Part shown: piece after piece, positions 34,594 through 46,800 of the stretch
Layout: each line of letters begins with the position of its first letter
Position numbering within the stretch: the first letter of the stretch is position 1
Assembly (NCBI RefSeq): GCF_009389715.1
Contig: NC_052400.1
Location: 22,041,674-22,105,673 of the forward strand
Length of the DNA: 64,000 bases
Direction of reading: 5' to 3'
Source of the DNA: Phoenix dactylifera
Lineage: Eukaryota; Streptophyta; Magnoliopsida; Arecales; Arecaceae
The notes under the pieces: model-generated
Seen by the model: the letters and a program-made list of their open reading frames with translations, nothing else
Told to the model about the DNA's origin: nothing
Database searches by the model: none
Translations under genes and position numbers: made by a program

Positions 34594-37500
34594 TCAGGAC
34601 ATGGAGTTGCGCCACTTGGGAGGCGTCCCCTTTCCTTGAGGCAGCCTTCCCTTCTTGGCGTCCATCGGCGTCCGGCGCCCCGCCCCGACATCATGGTCCT
34701 CAGCTTTGTCCACCACGTCGGCACTTCTGAACAGGAAGGAACCCCACCTGAAGAACCCCTTCTTCCTCTTCTCCAAAAAAAGCCTGTCTACTTGCGCTTG
34801 CAAGGCATGGCACTGGACCTGGAGCCTGGCCACATCCTCCCGCAGTTTACGCATCTCATGCTGCTGGGCCAAGACCTCCCTTCTCGAGGGGACCCGCCCT
34901 GGGAGTTCGAGGGCAGGGTTCGGGCTCCGTAGCCCCGCGAACGACGCACTCCACTCGGCGAGCCCGTTGAGCTTGCAGTGCTCGGAGAAGAGCACTTGGA
35001 TCACGGATCGGACGGGGAGGCGCTCGTTCTGGGCGGCATGGAGGGAGGCCTCCGAAGACAGCTTCCGAGCATCGATGAGCCTGCACAGAGCCTTCCTCTC
35101 TTGCTTTATTGTGTTTGGATGGGCCTGGGAACGGAAGGGACAGCATGCATGGTTAGCAGTAACAAGAAGGCCTCTTGGAGCCATCAGCCATGGGGTTGAT
35201 CCGAGCCACATACGTACGATCGATTCTTTTCGTCTAACACACAACCACAATACTACCATATTGGATTATCTGAGATGGACTTCCGTTTTGCTCCTACTCC
35301 GTAAGAACAAGGATGAAGTCCTTATAGACTTACTGGTCTTCTACATTATTTATTCCACGGCCAGTCGAATCTTGGAATCGTCCAAATCCTACTATATGCA
35401 AACATGCTGGGCCCTAAATATTTAGCTAGGAAAAGTTGGTGAGTCACAACTGTTGGAGACACGGGCATCGGAATGGTGACTGGCTCATGAAAAATACTGT
35501 GCATGGCGTTAACAGGCGAATATTATATTCATGACAACTGGTTCGATAATTCATGAATGAGATAGTTGTTGGAAATGGTGGCGAGTAGCTTGCGAACTGA
35601 GGGAGACCAAACGCTTGGAGTTTTTATCTTTTCTTAGCTATCCATGTAATTCCATGTTTCCAAATATGTTATGCGAAGTATGGTTGTGGGGAGTCGAGAA
35701 AGTTGATGACAGGAAGGCTGGAAATTTAGGCCTCCTAGATACGTCTCACTTGATGAAAGTTCATATCAAATCAAACTTGGGCCGTGAGGAAGAATTCAGT
35801 CAGACCACATGTCAGGTCTTTTACAGCATGCCAACTGATTCGAAGCCACATATCTAGATCAAAGTAGATCTAAATTAACGTGACAAGACCCAACAAAGGC
35901 CCCATGGATCAGGCATTTTTGTCATCATGCGTGGACTGCATGCTATAGAGACAACACTAATATTTGTGAAATTGCAAAGCAAGCTTCCGGGACCCTGTCA
36001 ATTTCTACGTTTGTACAGTGTCACAGGATCAAATCAAGCACCAAGTCCCGAGTCCAGTTCAGTCTTCGCATTGACAGCCTGAAAATTCGTGCACTTGCTT
36101 TTTATTTTTTTCGACCGTAATAGTCGACAAATAAATAGGACACAAGTTGCCCCGGTCCACGCAAAGTGGGAAAGGTGAACAAGAAGCCGGGGTCAGAGAT
36201 ATTACGAGCTGAGTCTCGAGTAAAGCAAACTACGGAATAGCTGAGCCCAACAAGTATTTGTCCATGTAGGAGCCATCTAGAACCGGGTGCAATGTGTTTA
36301 CGGAGTCGGGAATAACCTACTCCAACAATTGGCGTACTACGTATACGGATATCTATTTTGCATGGACTAATAAGCTGGAAACAAATGGGGTCGTGCTTAA
36401 TCACTGGCCTTCTGCAATCCATGAGGCGATTTGGTGCAAACCCAAACCAGATTCGATCCAAAATCAGATGAGAGGAGGTTAGTGATCAGCGAAAAAGAAA
36501 AATAGGAGGAAAGAGGTCTTGATCTCATAACCCTAGTACTGCACATCAAAATACAATTGCAGTGGATTGTGATAGTGAATGTGATCTCTAAGTGCGATGG
36601 ACATAGCTGCTCGGGTGCAGCAGTCCTACTATTTCTCATATACATGTACAGCGCATCCCTAGGATGCCATGCCTAGGCGACATTTCAAGGTGCCATGAGA
36701 TTGAAAAGGTGCACTGCAGTGCGATAGATTACGTGACAAAACTAGATCTCACTAGGTAGCCAAACGCTAGAATTGGTGTAGGAGTACGGTTCCTGAGCAA
36801 AAGGGAAAAGATATAGTAATGCTGAAATAGATGTTCAGGAAAAAGTCATGAGGGAGGAGTGTATCGCGAGAGCTCCAGACTTCGAATGGGCCATGGGGTC
36901 GACATTTCTTTTTGATCTCCTCTCATCTTTTCATTTCGGTACGTTAGCCTAGCCGACAAATGACGATAATCTCGGTTAGGAAGCTACCGCGCCGCTGCTG
37001 TAATTTTAAGCGATAAAACAGATCTGACCTTGCAATAATACAATTTTCATGTTAATGCGAGTAATTTTGGGTCTTTTCAATGATTATCGAGAGCAAGATA
37101 CCTGATAAACTTGTGGAACAATTTATTGGCTCTAAGAGTTTACTATTTGTTGCTGCCGAGAGCCAATTTGATCGAGACATCGAGCTGGCCGGGTCACGAA
37201 AAGGTTTGGTACCTCGACCATCGTCCAATTCTTTCAAAGGTATACGGCGATCTTTGCTGATTTTTATGATAGAAACAGCCGATTACCGAGCCCTCTAGTA
37301 ACTCAGCCAGCCTAGCACCTTAATCAAATTGATTATTGAAGCTTGTGTTCAAATAATATTGAAGGCAGGTTGGTTTCATCGTAGAATGAGCTCAAACGAG
37401 CCTATCCAGCCAAGCTAGAGATGGTAATATACAGTATAATATATATATATTTTTGTACAACAATAGTTTATATTAGCCTAGCATGAACACCATCCTCAGC

Positions 37501-38563
37501 CTCAAGCCCCAAGGAAGGCCTGATTTGTTTGCGGACCTACGGATAAGGGTGAATTGGCCGTGGGTATACGAGGATACCAATATTGCCACCTTTTGTCCCG
37601 TGGGGGTGGGGTTTCCAGGCATGGCTTTGGGAACTGGGGAGATTAGTGGGCAGGAGCTGCCCACCGGCTAATTAAAATGCCCATCTTAGTTAAGTTAATT
37701 GGAGCACTCACTTGTTCATCAGACTCTGTCCTTCCCCTAGGCTTGCTTAATGACACAAAGCAGCGAGTGCAGTGAAGAAGGAATAATCTACTCTAATTTT
37801 AACTTACCTTGATATACGTGTCGACGGCCCGGTATAAGCCGTCGTCGGTGGCCCGCGCGTGTGCCGGCACCGCCCGGGCAAGCTCCTCGAACTCCGCCAC
37901 CGCCAGCCCGGCGTCGAGCGCCGCCTCCGCCAGGTACGCGTCAGCCAGCTTGGCCACCTTGGCCATTGCCGCGGCCCCGCTCCTAGCCACCGCCGCCGGG
38001 CATTCCTCCGCCCCGACGAATTGCCGCACCAGCCTCAGCATCAGCCCCACGTCCAGCAGCGTCCTGCACGTGTGGCTGAACGCCGGTATCATCACCTCCC
38101 GCAGCGACGCCTGGTCCAGCTGCCGCCCAGCACGCGCCTCCAGCTCTCCGATACAGCCAGCCGCCGCCCCAACCATGCTCGCCGTCCTCAGGAGCCTCAG
38201 CAAGAAGTCGCAGGGGACGGCATCCTTCTCTGGGGGGAGGACGCCCACCAGGGTCTCGACGAGGAAGCGCTTCTTGAGCCAGGCGGCGGTCGGGCTCTCG
38301 GGAGCCGGGGAGGGCTCGGCGGCGCGGCCTGTGGCCATCTCGGGGAGCCACCGGGAGGCGTAATGGGAGACGATGGAGCCTAGGAGGTCGGGGCGGAGGC
38401 CCTTGGCCTTGATGCCGGCGAGGGTCCGGGCCAGGCGGTCCGCATCGAGGGCGCCGGCGTCGTCGATCCAGAGCTCGGCCGGGAGAAGGTCGGAGGCCGG
38501 CAATGGGAGTTTGTCCTTGCGGTAGGAGGAAGAGTTGGGGCTGTGGGATGGAGGCGACCTCAT
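34594..38563 (-). CDS. NPH3-domain protein, BTB part not found
   Basis: NPH3/RPT2-family protein. Full members act as CUL3 ubiquitin-ligase adaptors in phototropism and auxin signalling. Two exons are visible: about 38563-37808 and 35124-34594, joined TYIK|AHPN by a GTAAGT donor and CCCAG acceptor over a 2.7 kb intron. The NPH3 domain runs from ELWIDDAGALDADRLARTL through GSIVSHYASRWLP, KKRFLVETLVGVLPPEKD, FLLRLLRTASMVG, IPAFSHTCRTLLDV to ERKALCRLIDARKLS and HAAQNERLPVRSVIQVLF. The C-terminus has a coiled coil (MRKLREDVARLQVQCHALQ) and GFFRWGSFLF. It resembles the At3g49900-like branch (recall). The frame is open to an ATG at 38752, whose extra residues are Ser-rich and unlike any BTB domain. 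Start chosen: 38563 (428 aa); uncertain. If an upstream BTB exon exists, the real 5' end lies further right. Otherwise this is a truncated gene. Confidence 0.8.
35125..37807 (-). other. intron of the NPH3 gene
   Basis: 2.7 kb intron. Contains a short TA run at 37438-37450 and no recognisable exon or transposon coding region. Reading frames at 35615-35857 (+) and 36102-36461 (-) have no family match. Confidence 0.5.
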
Positions 38564-39761
38564 GGTTGCCCTGTTTGGGTCGAGGAGTGTGGATATTCTT
38601 GGGTTTGGACTCTGGAGCCCAAGGATGGGATCATGGGATGGAAAGGAGGAGGAGGAGAGGGGACTTGTAACTGCTGCTGTGGTATCAGCAGCATTCACGA
38701 GCGGGCATGTAAAGACTGAGGAGGAGGAGGAGGAGGAAGGATGGGAGTCCACATGTGCGAATGACCTTGGATGCTTCGCCTGTCATTTTGTGCAAACGGC
38801 AAGCATATCCTTTCAAAACTTTTTGTAAAGCAAAAAAAAAAAAAAAGAATCGGCAAAAGAGCAGCTTTAAAGCCGCTAATTTCCTTGAGATAATACCGCG
38901 GGGTGTATCTTTTGCGCGAAAGGATGGTTCACCTTCCTTCGTGCGTATCGCTTTGAGAGCCGTGCGGGGAAAGGACGTGACGTGTATCCTCGTCTCTTTC
39001 TTTCACGCGGAGGACGCAACCCGCCGGTCCCTTGAGCTTGGAGCAAGGAGATCCGGTCTCCCAATCACGGCAAGCCGTGCAATTATATAAATGTCATGAT
39101 TGCCCGGACTGGAGGCGATACATGAGATAGCAAACCTTACGGCAATGTGTGGGAGGGCGAGCTTCATCGGGCTACGGGGGGCAACTGCACCACCTCCAAC
39201 CCTAGCTAGGTACCATGAAAATATGTATTCGTACCGTGAACTCACACGTTGGTATTGTTTGGAGCGAACTAGGGCTTGTCTTAATGGTCACGTTCCCCTG
39301 CTTTGCCTAGCAACTCCATTTTTTGGATGGTACATTTTCGAAAGCCATAACACCTAGGCAATTATAATACAGATATGCATTTTAGTATTTATGTAGCTAA
39401 ATTCCGACCTTCTAGTTGTGGTCATCTCACCCTCCTCTTTTAAGGTAGATAATCTTATTTTTATTGAATGAGTTACTCATAAGCCAGCTCACATTGGGCT
39501 TGAAATTCAGTTCAAGCTTGGCTAAAATAATAAATGGGGCAAGGTTGAGTTTGACTCGGCTCTATTTGAGCTCGAATAGCTTAAAATTAATTATAGTAAT
39601 ACATGATAAATATTATTTAAATAATATAAACACATTGATTAAGTAAATTATATTAATAATGATATGTATAATTATCATTGATTTGATAGCCATTAAATCT
39701 TTGCTCTAATTATTAAATAAATCAATGCTCGAATTTGCTGCTACTGTATACGAAGAAAGTT
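38564..39761. other. region upstream of the NPH3 exon, repeat debris
   Basis: An A run at 38830-38845. From about 39465 to 39720, CTCACATTGGGCTTG, CAAGCTTGGCT and GAGCTCGAATAGCTT words followed by AT-rich DNA resemble a half copy of the element at 21401-21831. No BTB-coding exon seen on the minus strand. Confidence 0.35.
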
Positions 39762-40209
39762 CACTACAAAAAAAAGGAGCTTTGGCGACGCTTTTTGAGG
39801 CTTTTACCGACGCTTATAAGCGTCGTTAATTTTCTTCCCGACGCTTTTCAAAGCGTCACCAAAGCGTCGGCTATGTCGGAGTGGAAAAAAAATTGCTGAC
39901 GCATTTGAAAAGCGTCGCTAAAGTTATTTTTAGCGACGCTTTTAAGCGTCGCTAAAATTCCTCAACCAGTTCAATTAGCGACGCTTTAAAGCGTCGTCAT
40001 AAATTTTTTTTACAGAAAAAAAAATAACGATGCTTTTGGTTCCATTCGAATCTGGGGTGTTCCCAGTTGGGCTTCAAGATTTCCACCATATTGACGATGC
40101 TTTTGATCATGTCTTGGCAGTGACAGTTCACAATCCCTCAAGGGCTTGGCTTTAATTCCGATCGAGCGATCCGGCGAGCGATCGTGGTGGGAGGAACGTC
40201 GGCGGGGCC

Positions 40210-40548
40210 ATGGAGTCGGGATCGATGAAGCCCTCGTCGCTGGATCTGTTGTCGGCGATCCTCACCGGGAAGTTTGGCGTTGAAGGGATGTCGCAGGAGA
40301 CGGGGGTAGCGTTGATCGCCGAGAACCGGCAGCTGCTGATGATACTGACAACCTCGATCGCGGTGCTCGTGGGGTGCGCCATCGTGTTCGTGTGGCGGCG
40401 GTCGACCGGGAAGAAGGCGAGCCGGCCGGTGGAGCCGCCGAGGCCGCTGGTGGTGAAGACGGACTTGGAGCCGGAGGTGGATGACGGGAAGAAAAAGGTC
40501 ACCATATTCTTCGGCACGCAGACTGGCACCGCAGAAGGGTTCGCCAGG
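40210..40548 (+). pseudogene. CPR: captured first exon of NADPH-cytochrome P450 reductase
   Basis: 113 codons open from ATG: MESGSMKPSSLDLLSAILTG at the start, then ENRQLLMILTTSIAVLVGCA with the single N-terminal membrane anchor (about residues 45-62), WRRSTGKKASRPVEPP, a VEPPRPLVVKTDLEPEVDDG linker and the start of the FMN-binding flavodoxin domain, TIFFGTQTGTAEGFA. The match stops there and runs into unrelated VHNPWCDWYLGGGEG. That point is close to where I recall the first coding exon of plant CPR genes ending, so the capture may be from genomic DNA around exon 1. It cannot make a working reductase: most of the FMN part and all FAD and NADPH parts are missing. The frame stays open to 40899, so an anchor fusion peptide could in principle be made. 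Confidence 0.93.
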
Positions 40549-40711
40549 GTTCACAATCCCTGGTGCGATTGGTACCTTGGCGGGGGAGAAGGAGGAGGGA
40601 TCGGGGGCTTGGGTGGCCTGAGAAGGCATGAAGCCGACGCCGGAGAAGAGGGAGGAGCTCCATCGAACTCCATCGACGCCGGAGAAGAGGGATCGGGGGC
40701 CTGGGTGGCCG

Positions 40712-40734
40712 CTCTCTCTCTCTCTCTCTCTCTC
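40712..40734. repeat. (CT)n microsatellite
   Basis: About 11 units in the GC-rich middle of the CACTA element. Confidence 0.9.
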
Positions 40735-41201
40735 GCTTCTTGGAAGGATGGGTTTGAGGGATCGGGAGAGGGGAGGGGATTTGTAGAGAGGAGGGGGGAG
40801 TGGGCGAGCGGCGGAGAGAGAAGGGGAGGGGGGCGGCTGGATGGGTTAGGGATCGGGAGGAGGGGAGGGGGGATAATGGCCTCCGACGACGCTTTCTAAA
40901 GCGTCGTTGGGAGGAAAAAAATAAAAAAAAAGGATGTTTGCTTCCGCCGACGCTTAAAAGCGTCGGCCCAAGCCACGGATTGCGACGACGCTTATAAGCG
41001 TCGGCGGAAGCCAGACTTCCTGGGAGAAAAAATAAAAAACAAGGATTTTTGCTTCCGCCGACGCTTAAAAGCGTCGGCCCAAGCCACGGGGTGCGACGAC
41101 GCTTATAAGCGTCGGCGGAAGCCAGACTTCCAAAAACCTTACCGACGCTTCTACTTAGCGTCGGCAGAAAAAAGTCGGGAAAGATAGTTATTTTTGTAGT
41201 G

Positions 41202-43359
41202 GTTATTCCTTTGCTGATAGTTGTGAGGCATCTATAATCAACCATCGGATAGCTGTTTAATTAAGATCCAACCATCAAATTCATTCGCCCATAAGAGAAT
41301 TCATAAAAAGTCCTTTTTCACCTCTCTTTGTAGCTAGTTGTTCTGCTACTTTATAAAAGCCAAATGATACAAGGAAGGAATACTGAAACATTTCGAAAAT
41401 TGTCTAAATTGGCTTATCATGACTATCGGTCCACCCATTTTGTTTAGACTTTATGCTAAAGGGCTTACCACATCAATGAAGTGGGCACCTTATTCGTTTC
41501 CAACTCAGGGATAAATTCACAGCTTTATTTCTTACAAAGTTCAAGTATTCATTAAGATCTAGAGAGTGTAATGAAGCCCGATCCTGCTCCTCCATGTTCT
41601 CCTAGCAATATATATTCTGCTAGAGAATCTAGGCAATTAGAGGTCAGGCCTTCCTTAAATACTACAACACTACCCACACAGCATTCTTGTAGCACAACCC
41701 AGTTATTTAAATGATGTACTACTCGAGAGAACAGGGTAGATTGGATAGAAAAAAATCCGAGCGTTTCAGCGTTTCTTAACATAACAAAATGAACAAAAGA
41801 TGAACCAAGAGCGGATGGAGATGGACAGAAGCACAACTGGAGTGAAGGCAGTGGATGGAAGAAGGTAAAACGATCCCAATTAATGTATTATTCTGTGCAT
41901 CCTCTAGTGTCCAAGATCACTCTGTCAGTTTGTAAGACCACACTCCTCCCGTGATACCAACAAAACAAAGGTTCGCCATGTCCACGGTGGGTCCTTAATT
42001 TTCTCCTACTAAGTAAAATATAACCAACCTTCTACTGGTTTCGGATTGTGATGCAACAAATGCGGGCCTCCCCATAATTTCCCCTTGAGAATATTTTCCT
42101 TTGATTCAATAAAGGAGACATGAATTCTTCCAAGCAAAAAAGAAAGAAAGAAGGCAACATGATTTCGTACCCTTCTAGTTACTAAAGTTCAATTAAAAAA
42201 GCCTTTATACTTTGTACTGCCGGTTGGAGGAAACCCTTACATCAGTTGGCATTTGGCTGGTGCGATTCAGACAACAGAGAGAGGAATGGCTTGAATCACC
42301 TTTTGCTCTATGTCCTGGACCTGGAAGTAAGGTACAAATTACGTCAGGAATTACTAAGATAAGCCACATCTTTCTCTTGAATTATATAAAGGCTGTATTG
42401 ATTAAGGTCGAGATAGGTCTGCATGGTTGTCCGGAGAATTGGGTCGATGTTTGCAACCCAAAAATATACCACCTCTGGGTACCGATTTCTGAAAGAACAG
42501 AGGATTGGATCGGTTCTAGTTCGACCTATTACGGTTTAGTTGTAATCTATGATCGCTCGAGGAAAGAAGGCCTCGTTAATGGTTGTAACCTAGCTATTGA
42601 TTGTATCGTTATTTTGATTGACCAACTTAGCCTGCATAAGCTCACCTAGGCCTTGCGCGTCCAAAGGTGAGGATACCAAAACAGATCTAGTGGCAAGAGG
42701 AAAGAAATACCAACTTGGGGACTTGGATGGATTAATGTTGGATGTTTTCAAAAGAAAAGAAATAATGTTCTGTTTTAAAACACAACCAGCCAACCTCTGC
42801 GGTTGGTTGCTTGTCTGTTGGGATATGTTCGGCGGAGAGATGCACATTTTTGCAGAAAATGCATATAACCGCAACTCTCCAGAAAAGAAAGCATCAATCC
42901 TAAAATACACGGACCACTCTATAAATAGCTAATTAAACCAATTAAACCCCATAAATCAGAATAACATAACAACACGACATAACACACATTAGATCAACCT
43001 GCTTCTGTAGACACTGGTGAATGACAGTGCTGCACACCTTGAAGCCATTCCTATATGAAGATTTCTATTTTTTCTTTCCCCTTTGCTCTAAGAACTAAGC
43101 CGTTCTATTTAACATATGTGCCACATAATTCGAACTAGCATAAGCAATTGGAGAGATGGGGCATGTTGATGATTTCGAAATCTGTTGGCAGGGTCATTGT
43201 AAAATTTCTGCTCACAAGTTTGGAGCAACAATGAGGGACTTAACTACAATTACCAGGTTCTATAGAGATATCGTATGCAGTCCTTTCTTTATTAAATTTA
43301 AACTAATTCCTTTAAGCTTATTAGGGGTTGCCTTACAATAATTCTAGCTTCAAGTTTGA
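41202..43359. other. intergenic, no gene recognised
   Basis: A 145-codon plus-strand frame (42212-42649) and a 106-codon minus frame (42590-42910) show no domain I recognise. No terminal repeats seen. Confidence 0.35.
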
Positions 43360-43890
43360 ACCAGTCTCTGCGATCCAAATACCGGCACTAGTTTATACAC
43401 GACGAGCGACATCCACATCGGTCTCTGCATGCAAGTAGAGAGTGCCGAGAGCAGTTCAAATATAAAGCGTTGAGATCTATATTAGTGCAAGACCTCTACG
43501 AGCTCCTGCACACCAAGTGCCGAGGCTAGTTCATACACGTTGTATGCAACATTTGTACTCAGTCCCTTCATGCCGAGTGTCAGGCTAGTTCAAACGTAGT
43601 ATATGCAAGATATTAATCCATGAAGGCGAGGTCCCGAGACCAGCTAGCTTTCTTTCTTTCGTCGTCTTCTTCATTTTTTTTTCCTTTTTTTTTTCTGAAA
43701 TGATGAGACCAGCTCAAACGTACTTAATATCTGTGCTCATTTTTGCAAGCAAGCTGCGGGCTGGGACCAGTTCAAATATCACTTGGGAGTTGGGACTTGG
43801 GAGAGATATTTGCCAGTTCCTCTGCGCCAAGTGTTTGTACTAGTTCACATGCAATGCCCCAAATATATAATAGTTCCTTTGCTGACTGTC
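43360..43890 (+). repeat. degenerate minisatellite
   Basis: A loosely repeated unit containing 'gccgag...agttcaaa/c...gtatgcaag...gtcccttc' recurs about six times. Examples: ggcactagtttatacacg (near 43384), gccgagagcagttcaaat (43447), gccgaggctagttcatac (43521), ctcagtcccttcatgccgag (43558), agaccagctcaaacg (43706), gggaccagttcaaat (43764). Spacing is about 60-90 bp and units are strongly diverged, so the array is old. No coding sense. Confidence 0.6.
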
Positions 43891-46800
43891 AGGATTAGTG
43901 TATAAAATCCATAAATGCATAATACATATACACACACACATATGTACGTACATATGTTTTTTTGTATATGTCCAATGCATGCATGTGGACATGTATGTGC
44001 ATGTGTATACACGCACAAGAACAGTGATCCCCACATGCCAGGTGCCATACATAGTTGGTATGTAACAAAAGGTCTTCTCGTGATTCTCATGTTATACATA
44101 GGTTTAACCGTATAATTGCCTAAGGCAGTCTTGAAGCTTCGGCAACCTATCTGCAGACAATAGTTCAATTATAATTCCATTTATCCGTTCCACCTCACGT
44201 AGTCCCTTTGTCAGCTCCCTCCTTCCTCCATGGCCGAGCTCCAAAACCGTGATTGCCTCCCAAACCGTACCTCATCCACTACCTTCAAATCGGCATGGCT
44301 TCGAAAGAGAGATTTAAAGAGCCTAGGCCGGAGATGTTTGCAAGAAAGTATCATTTTTTTTCCTATGAAGCATCCCCAATTTCCGCTGCAATACCCTCCA
44401 ATCTCCGCCCTCTTCTTCTCCTTTTCTGCATTCATGTATTATAAATTTTTCTAGCAGCGCCAAATTTATGGAGCCCTATCTTACTTTTCTTTAATATTTT
44501 CTTCAATCCACAACTCCAGGTACAAATGGACAGAGCTCAAATCAGTTTTATGCAGAGAGAAGGTTGTCCCCATAGAACAGGTTGGCGCAGCTTATATGAC
44601 CAGAGAATGGCGTGACATGATGCACAACATGTCACCATCTTAATAAACTTAGATTTTGTGTCTGTCTCGCAGTCATTGTCAGCAAATATTTCATAGAAGC
44701 TCCAAATCTTCTCCTCTGCACACGTTTCAGAACTTTCAGCCAATATTCAAGAGGCTCATGTTTCTTGCACACCAGGTACAAGAAAAATTCATCCTTCTCT
44801 ACATAAGCTCGCCCACAATTCAAAGCCATTATGTACTTATGATAAATATGCGCGAGTCTGACCAGCGACCGCTAGAAAAAGTCTGCTCATTTGGCAAGTC
44901 TGATACAAAGTCTAGGTGAACGTGCCAAAATCTGCTGTATACTTTATTTTTTGTAGAAGCGATGCTAAAGAGGCTTTCCATGTGTGCTCGGACATAACAT
45001 ATCACGCAAACAAACATAATACTGTATACATACATAATACTCTTTTAATTTCACCAATTTGATAGTTTTATATTTACTATGAGCATAATATACTTCACCA
45101 GAGCATCCAAAGCTGGACCACCTTCTATCATATTATCATGTGCCGGTCCAAAGATCATCAGTCATTGCCTGCCCACCCCTATTATTTTGGTTGTATCCCT
45201 TAAATTTCCAACAGTAAGCTCCAAAGAAGCATCTGTCCTTTGCATGCTATTTGGGTCAGTACTAGCTAACATGAAATTATGGATGTTAATTATTAAAATA
45301 TTAAAAAAAAAGAAGCAATCACACGCAATCCAGGACCACAAGGCCATCAGTGCTGTCTAGATGATTTAATTTCAAGGTCTGCAAAGGGCACCCAGAAAAC
45401 CCCAACTCCATTCAGTATAAGAAGCAACGCAAGAATTGTCTCTATGCATCAATCAATAGGGAGAGGGAAAAGTTGGGCAAAGATGAACAAATTGTTGGCA
45501 CACTGAGGAAATTTAGTGTAACAACAAACTGGCAGTTTTAGAGAATAAAAGAGTATATGATGTGCCTCCCTGCTACAAAATGAGAACATACTTTTGCACC
45601 CTTATGAAAGGAGGTTTACAATCAGAAAAAAAAAACTGCCAGTTGTAGAGAGTCAATAACCCGTATGTATTGCTCTGTTGCAGCATTGGAACAGGCTCTA
45701 GTACTCCCATCGAGAAAGAAATATCATCGTCTAAATCTTCTTTAGTTCCAAAGGAATGTGAATCAATCACTCAGCCCTTTTCACAAAGACATATTCAGAC
45801 CCATGTTGCAGCGATGTCATAACTGTTTAATCTTGTAAAATGTAACAATCCTCATTTCTTTTCTTTTGGTTTCTACTTCCAGAATGTATTGTTTTGGTAA
45901 GATTGACAATAGCAAATAACCTGAGAACAAATTTAACCCAAAAACTCTACTACTCTAAGTCGCAAAATCTGATGGAAAGATAAAGAGGAAACATCTGGTT
46001 GATAGGCCATACTAAAAGGAAGCCAATTTATGGATCTATATAGACAAAACATCCACAATGAGAACAAAATGAATGGCAGAGAGCCTGCGGAATGCAATTT
46101 TTATTGTCAACTGTCGGGAAAATTATACACAATGAAGGGACAACTGTGAATAGACATGCTTTAAATATATAGAGTAACCATGAAGGCATAGACTCAGCTA
46201 GCAAGCCTTATTTCATCTACGTGGGTACTGCCTCATAGACTTATTTGTGATCCATCAACTCCTATGCAAGTTTTACAAGTGACACTCAACATTACAGACT
46301 TCTTTTCGAAGTCCTAATTACTATAACTCTCAACAAAATATGAGCCTCCACCATACCAAGAAGACCAACCAACATGCAGGAATTATATCTATGACGTATA
46401 CTAAAGTTCTGTTATGATGAATACAGTCAAGGGGCCAAGGATTACAAAACAAAAAAAAATCAGACAATTCCTTTAGTTGTTGAGCATGACGGAAACAACC
46501 TCCAACGGAATCCCCTCGATCACAATAAACCTTTAGCAATAATGTGATCTTACACATCTTTTCCTTTATTGCAATAATAGAATCAGTTTTTCTTTTTTTG
46601 CTACCGCAAGACATGTTAATAGAATGATATCTATTTAGTATATACTCTTTTCTTGAGAAAGCGATACAAGGCTAAGCCACCTCATGAGGATTCACTTCAA
46701 CTTCTCTGGGAGACAGGTTTCTTTAGTATGATGTAGCTGTAACTGTTATTTCCGGATGATCATCTAACTCCAAGGATCACTCTCTCACCCTGTTTAGTTC

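Larger units (their letters stand above)
39762..41201. mobile_element. non-autonomous CACTA (En/Spm) element with captured gene fragment
   Basis: 1440 bp with CACTACAAAAA at the left end, TTTTTGTAGTG at the right end, and a 3 bp target duplication GTT (39759-39761 and 41202-41204), the exact hallmarks of CACTA elements. Both ends carry many subterminal repeats built on GACGCTT(A/T)(A/T)AAGCGTC palindromes. A 109 bp block in the right arm is duplicated (about 40900-41010 and 41010-41120). The GC-rich middle holds a P450 reductase exon (40139-40548), a (CT)n run (40712-40734) and Gly/Arg-rich DNA of unknown origin. No transposase, so it moved in trans. Perfect ends and duplication mean a fairly recent insertion. 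Confidence 0.95.

Noticed and set aside
34655-35425. 256-codon plus-strand frame
   Set aside because: Antisense shadow of the GC-rich last NPH3 exon.
40499-41245. 248-codon minus-strand frame
   Set aside because: Arises from GC-rich and repeat DNA in the CACTA element and runs past its end; low-complexity protein.
41552-41836. Minus-strand frame with SNCLDSLAEY as a possible BTB-linked piece of the NPH3 gene
   Set aside because: The match is a few residues only and lacks the rest of the BTB pattern.
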